Positions 52,542 to 59,599 of a DNA stretch of 64,000 nucleotides are shown here, piece after piece. Numbering within the stretch: position 1 is the first letter of the stretch; each line of letters begins with the position of its first letter. Both the position numbers and the translations under genes were made by a program. The notes beneath the pieces were generated by a model. It ran no database searches and had not been told where the DNA came from. It saw only the letters and a list, made by a program, of their open reading frames with translations. Source of the stretch: Eubacteriaceae bacterium (GTDB lineage: Bacteria; Bacillota; Clostridia; Peptostreptococcales; Anaerovoracaceae); assembly GCA_902362805.1 (NCBI GenBank), contig CABIXY010000010.1, forward strand, positions 7,175 to 71,174, in the 5' to 3' direction.

Positions 52542-52650
52542 TGGAGTTGCCCCAATTTGCGAAGCTAATTGCTGGGAACTCTTTATGCTTTAGCGTCCCG
52601 CAAGCGTCAGCAAGTGGCTAGACGCTAGTCGTATCATGGTTCTGTCCTAA
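52539..52650 (+). repeat. Single copy of the structured repeat at the transporter stop codon
   Basis: TAATGGAGTTGCCCCAATTT begins at the transporter stop codon; then AATTGCTGGGA, CTTTATGCTTT, a second stem GCGTCCCGC...GACGCT, AGTCGTATCATGGTTCTGTCC. Same arrangement as the array at 45367-45740, here in sense with the upstream gene. It may serve as the 3' hairpin of the transcript. Confidence 0.85.
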
Positions 52651-53202
52651 ATCTTTGAAAACACAAACACATCTTGAGAATGCTTTCATTCAAAAGATGT
52701 GTTTTTTATTAGGTCTTTCGTTTCAGCAAAGACCGCGAAGACAGTTCACTATACCCCGTCCAGGTATGTCACAAGGTGTGGATCACAAAAATGCCATATT
52801 TCACTATTTTTTTGCGAGTTCTGGCGAATTTTTGCATCTATTCCATGGTTACAGACACCTACGTACCGCAATACGCTCAGCTCAGCAGGAAAAATCATCA
52901 AAATTCATATAGTTCATTCTTATTATATGCGTTACCTGGCTATTTTTTTATGAATTTTTGCCTATTTGAGGACCAATATGCCCCTGATCTCTTTTAACAT
53001 CTGCCATATTTCCTTATTTTTTTGAGTTTTATGGCAGATTTGATAATCTGGGGCAGTATCCTCTCGATGCCTCTTGCGCAATCACAAGCGACACACTAAT
53101 CTTTGACATACTTATCGATTACCTTCTGCGTTTTTTTTCGAGTCATCATGTACTCTGATGATTTCCAGGATCAAAGCCGCATAGTTGCAGATGCAGACCT
53201 CC
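52651..53202. other. Non-coding gap with imperfect TGCCATATTT repeats
   Basis: About 550 bases with no convincing gene. Two imperfect copies of TGCCATATTTC-N-CTATTTTTTTG (52792-52827 and 53002-53037) occur; the second is enclosed by CTGCCATA (53001-53008) and TATGGCAG (53030-53037). A third weaker relative (CTATTTTTTTATGAATTTTTGCC) lies near 52941. Short open frames here overlap one another and lack ribosome sites. Confidence 0.5.
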
Positions 53203-53799
53203 TCAATGGCTGCTTTCTTCCATCACATCTGCCAGACGATTGACGAAAATCGCTGCCTCTTCGTCCAGGTTCGGCAATAGTTTGCGTGCCAGTGCCTCGA
53301 TTTCAAGTAGCTCAGCCTTCTCCTGATGATTCGACGTAGCATTAATCGCATAGTTTCTGTAAAGGTGGATATAGCGATTGACCAGGCATTTCCAAAATCG
53401 TTTTTCTTTTGCGGTGTGCACCGTCTGGTCATAATCACTGTGCATATACAAGGCGGTGATAAAGCTATGGGCGTAACACAATTTAGCAGTAATTTCTATA
53501 TCTGCCTCCTGCCCCTTGTCCAATTCTGCAAAGTGATCCAGGGCATACTGCAGGCAGTCAGTGACCTCTTCAACGCATTGCGCCCTGTCTTCCGGGTTTT
53601 TCTTAAGCTGCCGGAAAGTCTCCAGGGCATCTCCATCTGCCTTCTCCTGCATCTTCCACTCAGCTTTCACACGCCGGTTATAATATTCGTCGTCCAGAAT
53701 TTCTTTCTTTTCTATGTCATAGCCGATGGTAATGCGCACGATGACCAAAACCAATACTGCAATCAGCGCCACCATGGAAAAAATAATTTGTTTCTTCAT
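53203..53799 (-). CDS. Membrane-anchored hypothetical protein
   Basis: 198 residues, not recognised. One N-terminal hydrophobic helix (about 5-26: IIFSMVALIAVLVLVIVRITIG) anchors it, the rest is a charged, helical extracytoplasmic or cytoplasmic domain with three cysteines and many Glu/Lys. Located 36 bp after the M1-type peptidase stop in the same direction, so the two are probably co-transcribed. Confidence 0.7.
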   Translation of the reverse strand: MKKQIIFSMVALIAVLVLVIVRITIGYDIEKKEILDDEYYNRRVKAEWKMQEKADGDALETFRQLKKNPEDRAQCVEEVTDCLQYALDHFAELDKGQEADIEITAKLCYAHSFITALYMHSDYDQTVHTAKEKRFWKCLVNRYIHLYRNYAINATSNHQEKAELLEIEALARKLLPNLDEEAAIFVNRLADVMEESSH

Positions 53800-53834
53800 C
53801 CAATCCGTCTCCTTCTGACTATAGGATACCGCCT

Positions 53835-55379
53835 TTAGCTGGAGGTTTCAATGTATTTGTCTATTACCTTCTGGGTTTTAGCAGAGTCGTCATACTTCTT
53901 GATGATTTTTAAGAAGTCTTCTCCCGTAGCGATTTTAAGACAGTAAGTCCTATAATATTCCTTCATCGCTTCGTAGAAGTTTTCCTCGCCCATAGATTTT
54001 TTCAATTCGTAGAGGAACAGCGCTCCATCCTGATAAACAGTCCATGAGTAATCGTCAGGTTCCTTGTACTCATCATAGGCTTTATTGATCGGAAACTGAT
54101 CCTCATCTGCATATTGCAGATGCTCCTCGACGTCTTTTTCCGTTTCGTAAAAGATAACCGAACTGCCGTAATCCTGAAACCGTTTTTCATCTGATGCCAT
54201 GGCGTTCTTCAAGCTATCTGGTCGCGAGAGTCCGAAAACCATGCTTTCGCAGAATTCGGCAAAGCTTTCATCCAGCCACGGTTCCTCAAACTGATCGTTT
54301 CCCACTGCCCCGTAGAACCACTGGTGCGCTGTTTCATGCGCGACCAAAAGGCATAGCTCGCTGTAGCCTCCATTTTTATCAAGCTGAGACACGATGTCTT
54401 CCGCCGGAGCGATATCCGGCAGACCAACCAGAATCAATCCCGGATATTCCATTCCTCCTTCGTCAAAGCACTGAACCATATCCAGTTCCTCGTAAGGATA
54501 TTTACCGAACCTTTCCGTAAACAGCTTTACTGCATCCTTCGCCGCCTTCATGGCATAGTCGTTATATCTCCCAGCTCCGTCGTACTGCAAGGTATAATGA
54601 TTGATTTTCACGCCTTCTGCCGTTTCTGTTTTCACATCCATGTTATTGGAAGCCGTAATGACCATATCCCGCATGTTTTCTGCCGTAATCGTCGTAATCC
54701 CGTCCTCCGTCTTCTCTTCACCGCTGGCAGCGATCATAAAGTCTTTTTCTGTTTCCAGTCGCACCCGGTAGTCGGTGACGTTGTTGCAGGTGGATTCTGC
54801 GCCAGAAATATATGGCGGTGTCTTCCATTTTCCGGCCTCATACATTGCAAGCTGCGGAAAGCAGAAAGACAATAGGTAGTTCTGCCGCTTTCCCGCCTGA
54901 TAATAACCGAATCGATCTCTGACCTTCGGTATGTCGGTCAGGTAATCCACCTTTAGAGAGATGGACTGGCCCGGTTTCAATTTTTTATCCTGAAGCTTCA
55001 CATAAATCACAGAAGGGTCTCTCGCAACAGAAGATTCCATCTGGTTACCGTTCACAGTTACGCTGTGGATTTCACTCTTTCCCTTTTTCTGTTCTTTCAG
55101 AATGGACGCAGCATAATTGCGGATGCAGATGTCGGGAATCGTCTCTTTCGTATGGTTAGTCAAATCTATGATTACAGTTCCCGACAAGGTCTTTTTCTCC
55201 GTATCTAATTTTAAATCCATAGTATACTTGTCCACATCAACACCTGTCCCCTTTTGGCTGACGGGGTGACTTTCTCCCTCGCTGCTTTTTGCTGTGTTAT
55301 CACCGCTGCAGCCAGCTATAGCCATTGTAAACAGACAGGCAGAGACTACCAACAGCAGAATTTTTCGATTCCTATTCAT
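53835..55379 (-). CDS. M1 family metallopeptidase lipoprotein
   Basis: About 514 residues from the ATG at 55379 (AAAGGAG upstream, overlapping an in-frame GTG). A lipoprotein signal ends in the lipobox IAGC at about residue 23. The N-terminal beta domain (45-220) is followed by the catalytic domain with HETAHQW (zinc ligands His-His, catalytic Glu, about 348-354) and the third zinc ligand Glu in WLDESFAEF (about 370). GMEYPG (about 305) replaces the GAMEN exopeptidase motif of classical M1 aminopeptidases. Surface-anchored aminopeptidase activity is likely; exact specificity unknown. Confidence 0.9.
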   Translation of the reverse strand: MNRNRKILLLVVSACLFTMAIAGCSGDNTAKSSEGESHPVSQKGTGVDVDKYTMDLKLDTEKKTLSGTVIIDLTNHTKETIPDICIRNYAASILKEQKKGKSEIHSVTVNGNQMESSVARDPSVIYVKLQDKKLKPGQSISLKVDYLTDIPKVRDRFGYYQAGKRQNYLLSFCFPQLAMYEAGKWKTPPYISGAESTCNNVTDYRVRLETEKDFMIAASGEEKTEDGITTITAENMRDMVITASNNMDVKTETAEGVKINHYTLQYDGAGRYNDYAMKAAKDAVKLFTERFGKYPYEELDMVQCFDEGGMEYPGLILVGLPDIAPAEDIVSQLDKNGGYSELCLLVAHETAHQWFYGAVGNDQFEEPWLDESFAEFCESMVFGLSRPDSLKNAMASDEKRFQDYGSSVIFYETEKDVEEHLQYADEDQFPINKAYDEYKEPDDYSWTVYQDGALFLYELKKSMGEENFYEAMKEYYRTYCLKIATGEDFLKIIKKYDDSAKTQKVIDKYIETSS

Positions 55380-55513
55380 TTTAAACACTCCTTTCTTTCT
55401 CTTATTTTACCTCATAACTGCGGTCTCTGCCTTTTGATGTTGTAAACAGCAAAGTTAAATGTAGTAAATCGGTAAAAAATATGATAAGATACCCCTATAA
55501 AAGGAGAACTGTG

Positions 55514-56236
55514 ATGCTGAATATCGCCATTTGTGACGACGTCAGAGCAATCTGTCACTTTATCGAAAATGCGCTGATTCAATACACGCAAGCAAACAAA
55601 ATACGCGCAGAGATTGAAGTCTTCTATGACGGCACCGATCTTTACGATTTTATCTGCCGGGAACACGGTTTTGACCTGATCTATCTGGATATCGAAATGC
55701 CTTCCCTCAGCGGCATAGAACTGAGTCGGAACATCCGCAGCGTCCTCTGCGACAGCGATACCGAGATTGTCTTTGTATCGGGAACGACGCAATACGACCG
55801 ACAGCTTTTCGATGTGCAGCCCCTCCACTTCATCGCAAAACCAATTGATCCGCAGTTGGTCATCAAGGATTTGGAACTTGCAAGAAGGAGATGCGGCGAT
55901 TTGGAGAAAACCCATATCTTTCAGATTGGAAGAGACACCTTCCGAATTCCCTACAATCAGATTCTCTACTTCGAGAGCCGCAATCGCAAAATCACTGTCG
56001 TCACAGAAACGAACCTCTTTACCTACTACGGCCAGCTGCAGAAAATCATTCCCTCCCTGCCCATTCAATTTTGTCGGATTCACAAATCCTACATCATCAA
56101 CCTGCGCCGGGTCATGGAGTTTCACGCAGCTGCCGTCACGATGTCAGACGGTGCGGTTTTGTCCATCGGAGAGACTTATAAGCAAAGTTTCAAAGAGCAC
56201 AAAAAAAGGCAATTACTCGAGGAGGAAGATGTATGA
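55514..56236 (+). CDS. LytTR-type response regulator (AgrA-like)
   Basis: About 240 residues from the ATG at 55514 (AAAGGAGAACTGTG). Receiver domain 1-120 with the acidic pair in AICDD (about 7-8), phospho-acceptor Asp in IYLDIEMP (about 59) and the late Lys in FIAKPID (about 108). LytTR DNA-binding domain about 135-235 (IPYNQILYFESRNRKITVVT; FCRIHKSYIINLRRV). Translationally coupled to the histidine kinase (ATGA). No AgrB/AgrD homologue is in the window. Confidence 0.92.
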   Translation: MLNIAICDDVRAICHFIENALIQYTQANKIRAEIEVFYDGTDLYDFICREHGFDLIYLDIEMPSLSGIELSRNIRSVLCDSDTEIVFVSGTTQYDRQLFDVQPLHFIAKPIDPQLVIKDLELARRRCGDLEKTHIFQIGRDTFRIPYNQILYFESRNRKITVVTETNLFTYYGQLQKIIPSLPIQFCRIHKSYIINLRRVMEFHAAAVTMSDGAVLSIGETYKQSFKEHKKRQLLEEEDV

Positions 56237-57588
56237 TATATCTCTATCTGCTTGTATCTGTTCTGACAGACGGATTTCTGACCTATCTAATTTATCAGTA
56301 TTACCATCTGCTGTATCCCGTCGCGAATCTGAGCAAAAGGTTCGAACTCTCTACTTATGTTTTGTTTTGGTGCGTCTCCACCCTTCTGCCCCTCCTTCAC
56401 GTCAATTACTACGTCGGTTGGGGCCTTAAGCTGCTGCTCTGCCTTGGTCTGACTTTTATCTACCAATCAAAAACTGCCCGCAGAGTTTTATCCACAATCC
56501 TTCTAATTACGGTAATGCTGGCAGTAGAATATTTTTTGATCCGCCTATCCGGACGAATCCATCTGGGACTGTTCACGCCGCCAAGGTTCAACGCCACCTT
56601 TGGCCTGATTCTCTATGCCGTCATTCTCTGGCTGTTGTTTCTGCCCATTTCATTCTTAACAGAATACCGACAAAATCACCAGACTGCCTGGATTCGCTGG
56701 ATTTCCAGCCTAATGACGCCAATTTCCATTTTGCTGCTGGTGGGTTTCTCCCTGCTAGTTGATATCAACGTCCTTTCGCGAGGTTCTAAGCTTCAGAATA
56801 TTCCCCTATTTGCTGAGGTAAACGACTTGGATCTCACCTTTTATATCGGTTCTGCGATTCTTCTCCTTCTGAATGTAATTTTGTTCTTCCTCTACGACCG
56901 CTCTACCCGCGTTTCGCGTCTGCAGATGGAAAACAACATGATTGTGCAGCAGAACGACTCCTACCAAAAACAGCTTGAGATACTGCAAAATTCTGGTGCT
57001 GCAGTCAAAAGCACTCGTCACGACATGAAAAATCATCTAACCGTTATTCAGGGGTTGATTCAAAAGGGACGTCACGAAGAGGTTCATGACTATATGGAAA
57101 GAATTCTAGCAAATCTCAATTCCAGTGATGAAATATCTGCAAGCGGCTATCCCGTCATCGATAGCCTGATCAATTACAAGTTTTTCCACGTTGGGGACGA
57201 AGGAATCTCCTTTAATCACCAGATTCAGATTCCCGCTGACCTTCATTTTGATGCTTACAACCTGACTTTAGTCCTGGGAAACCTGATTGACAACGCCCTG
57301 GAAGCAGTTAGAAAAGAGGGCTGCTCTAACAAAGAAATTCATTTATCCATCGCCTACAAACAGGGGTGTCTGATCATTAAAATAAAAAACACCTATGACG
57401 GCATCGTCAAAACCGTCGGCGACCGTCTTGCGACCACCAAGTCAAACCCAGGTGTTCACGGCCTGGGACTGCGCAACGTGGAGGACATCGTCCAAAAAAG
57501 CGGCGGCATCTTTGACGTCAGATACGATGAAGAGTGGTTTTCCGTTTCTGTAGCTCTTAATTGTAACGCAAATTACGTTACAATTTAG
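56233..57588 (+). CDS. Sensor histidine kinase, GHKL type (AgrC-like)
   Basis: 451 residues. Six to seven helices occupy about 1-225, then a coiled region and a DHp-like motif TRHDMKNHLTVIQG (His about 263), followed by a GHKL ATPase domain: N-box LVLGNLIDNALEAV (about 355) and G-box GVHGLGLRNVEDIV (about 415). Such kinases sense peptides or membrane-soluble signals and phosphorylate LytTR regulators. Partner is the regulator just upstream. Confidence 0.92.
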   Translation: MIYLYLLVSVLTDGFLTYLIYQYYHLLYPVANLSKRFELSTYVLFWCVSTLLPLLHVNYYVGWGLKLLLCLGLTFIYQSKTARRVLSTILLITVMLAVEYFLIRLSGRIHLGLFTPPRFNATFGLILYAVILWLLFLPISFLTEYRQNHQTAWIRWISSLMTPISILLLVGFSLLVDINVLSRGSKLQNIPLFAEVNDLDLTFYIGSAILLLLNVILFFLYDRSTRVSRLQMENNMIVQQNDSYQKQLEILQNSGAAVKSTRHDMKNHLTVIQGLIQKGRHEEVHDYMERILANLNSSDEISASGYPVIDSLINYKFFHVGDEGISFNHQIQIPADLHFDAYNLTLVLGNLIDNALEAVRKEGCSNKEIHLSIAYKQGCLIIKIKNTYDGIVKTVGDRLATTKSNPGVHGLGLRNVEDIVQKSGGIFDVRYDEEWFSVSVALNCNANYVTI

Positions 57589-57674
57589 CAGTATCTCCAT
57601 TTATTTCCCATGTATAATTTTCTCCGTCTCACTCATATTAATACTATCTTTATTTACAAGCGAGGACACAAATT

Positions 57675-59096
57675 ATGAGTGAACGTCAAGGCCTGGGCCT
57701 TTTTAAATTAACTTGTTTCGCCATAGGAACAACCCTGGCAAGCGGGGTTTTCAGCAGTTTTGCGGATATGGCAAACAATGGAGCCGGAACACTGGCCGTA
57801 CTCATCGGCTGGGCCATCGCCGGCATCGGCATGTACTGTCTGGCTATGTGCTTCAATAGGTTGAGCATTGTAAAACCAAATTTAAAGAGCGGCATCTTCG
57901 CCTACGCCAAAGAAGGCTTTGGTGAATATATCGGCTTCAACGCCGCCTGGGGATATTGGATCAGCGCCATCCTCTCCCAGGTGTCCTTTGCTACGTTATT
58001 ATTTGCAGCTTTGGGGCAATTCATGCCTGTGTTCGGTGACGGCAACAACCTGGCCTCTATCATCGGCGCTTCCATTCTGATCTGGGTCTTTACCATTTTG
58101 ATCATGGGCGGCGTGCAGGAAGCGGTTACCATAAATGCCGTTATCGTCATCGCCAAAATTGTCCCGATTTTCGCTTTTATCATCTTCATCATTTTCTTGG
58201 GTGCTTTCGACTTTGATATCTTTTTGGATAATTTCCTCGGGCAGGACACCGGTCTTTCCCTCGGCAAGCAGGTCCTCGAAACTACCTATACGACAGTCTG
58301 GATTTTCACAGGTATCGAGGGAGCCGTGGTCATCTCCGGCAGAGCAAAAAATACAGCAGTTGCTGGCAAAGCTACGGAACTGTCCTTTCTTTTCTTGCTG
58401 GTACTCTATGTGTTAATCTCCGTCCTCAGCATGGGCGTGATGCCGAGAAGCGAACTGGCTGCGCTGGGAAATCCCGCTATGGCAACTTTGCTGGCCAGCG
58501 TCGTCGGTCCTTGGGGTGCAACACTGATCAACATCGGCGTCATCATTTCCATTGCCGGCGCCATGTTCTCCTATACCATCGTAACTGCTGACAGCGCTTT
58601 TGCCCCCGCTCTGCACGGCTGCTTCCCTAAATTTCTCACTGGCGAAAACAGAAAAAAAGCACCCGTAGCCGCTTTGATACTGACAGCTGCCGTGGTGCAA
58701 GTGCTGCTGATCGTCGTATATTTTCAATCATCCACCTATCAGGCTATGTACACTCTGGCCACCAGTGCCATTATGATACCATTTGTATTATCAGCTCTGT
58801 ACTGCCTGAAAGTCACCATTCATGATAACAGGCTGGGGCAAAATAATGTCAGCTTCAAGGTGTGGCTGGTTTCCATCTTGGGAACCATTTACGGATTTTG
58901 GCTGCTCTTTGCAACAGGTATCAGCAATATCATCATATCCGCGCTGATGTTTGCACCGGGATTTTTCTTCTACGCTTGGAGCAGGCTGCAGCATCATCAA
59001 AAGATTTTCGACTCCATGGCGGACATCATCACATTTGTCGTCATCGCAGCCGGCTTCATCTTCTCCGTCATCATGGGCGGCAACCTGTTGGCATAA
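57675..59096 (+). CDS. APC family amino acid antiporter, basic amino acid/polyamine type
   Basis: 473 residues, twelve to thirteen predicted helices. The APC helix-1 signature ACFAIGTTLASGVFS-like (TCFAIGTTLASGVFS, about 10-24) and IFTGIEGAVVISGRAKN (about 210-226) match arginine/ornithine-type antiporters (ArcD/LysP group). It lies 86 bp after the histidine kinase, in the same direction, so the two-component system may control it. A perfect 17-base-arm terminator follows. Confidence 0.88.
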   Translation: MSERQGLGLFKLTCFAIGTTLASGVFSSFADMANNGAGTLAVLIGWAIAGIGMYCLAMCFNRLSIVKPNLKSGIFAYAKEGFGEYIGFNAAWGYWISAILSQVSFATLLFAALGQFMPVFGDGNNLASIIGASILIWVFTILIMGGVQEAVTINAVIVIAKIVPIFAFIIFIIFLGAFDFDIFLDNFLGQDTGLSLGKQVLETTYTTVWIFTGIEGAVVISGRAKNTAVAGKATELSFLFLLVLYVLISVLSMGVMPRSELAALGNPAMATLLASVVGPWGATLINIGVIISIAGAMFSYTIVTADSAFAPALHGCFPKFLTGENRKKAPVAALILTAAVVQVLLIVVYFQSSTYQAMYTLATSAIMIPFVLSALYCLKVTIHDNRLGQNNVSFKVWLVSILGTIYGFWLLFATGISNIIISALMFAPGFFFYAWSRLQHHQKIFDSMADIITFVVIAAGFIFSVIMGGNLLA

Positions 59097-59109
59097 TCTA
59101 CATCTAACG

Positions 59110-59149
59110 CCAAACTGAATTAGTCCTAGTTCGGACTAATTCAGTTTGG
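59110..59149 (+). terminator. Terminator of the APC antiporter gene
   Basis: CCAAACTGAATTAGTCC (59110-59126) and GGACTAATTCAGTTTGG (59133-59149), perfect arms, six-base loop. Confidence 0.75.
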
Positions 59150-59210
59150 CCTCCCGACATATAGACACCAATCGGACAAAATGGCCTGAAAAGGTCGTTT
59201 TTATATAAAT

Positions 59211-59246
59211 CGGCCGGAGGGCAAGGTTTTCCTTGTACTCCGGCCG
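59211..59246 (-). terminator. Terminator of the hyp operon
   Basis: CGGCCGGAG (59211-59219) and CTCCGGCCG (59238-59246) with an inner CAAGG/CCTTG stem, just after the hypA stop on the minus strand; an A/T stretch follows. Confidence 0.75.
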
Positions 59247-59252
59247 TTATAA

Positions 59253-59597
59253 TCAGCAGCCTTCTATCTCTTTGATGTTAAATTCATCACCGGATACCAA
59301 TTCTGTCATGAATCCGCCGCAGTGGGGACACTGCTTCTTGCCCTCCAGGGTCGGATAGGTCTTCTTGCAGTCCAGACAGATGGATACCGCCGGCAGCTTC
59401 TCTATTTTCAGCTCTGCATCGGCAAGAACATCAGATTTCTTATGCAGATACTGCCATGCATCCACGATGTAGTCTGGCAATACCGAACTAACTTCGCCGA
59501 TTTCCAAGGTGACGCTGGCAATCTCGCCCAGATCATTTTCCACCGCCAGTTTTTCCAGTGTATCCACCACGTGGACTACGATTCCAAATTCATGCAT
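59253..59597 (-). CDS. hypA: HypA-type nickel chaperone
   Basis: 114 residues. The N-terminal MHE provides the nickel-binding His2, and the zinc site is CLDC (about 74-77) with CPHCGG (about 91-96). HypA hands nickel to hydrogenase or other nickel enzyme precursors together with HypB. It follows the large oxidoreductase by 2 bp in the operon hypB-oxidoreductase-hypA, but no hydrogenase structural gene is in the window. Confidence 0.92.
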   Translation of the reverse strand: MHEFGIVVHVVDTLEKLAVENDLGEIASVTLEIGEVSSVLPDYIVDAWQYLHKKSDVLADAELKIEKLPAVSICLDCKKTYPTLEGKKQCPHCGGFMTELVSGDEFNIKEIEGC

Positions 59598-59599
59598 AA

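Noticed and set aside
52655..52997. Three overlapping small plus-strand frames of 73-85 residues
   Set aside because: They overlap in different frames, have no ribosome site and lie in a repeat-bearing AT-rich gap.
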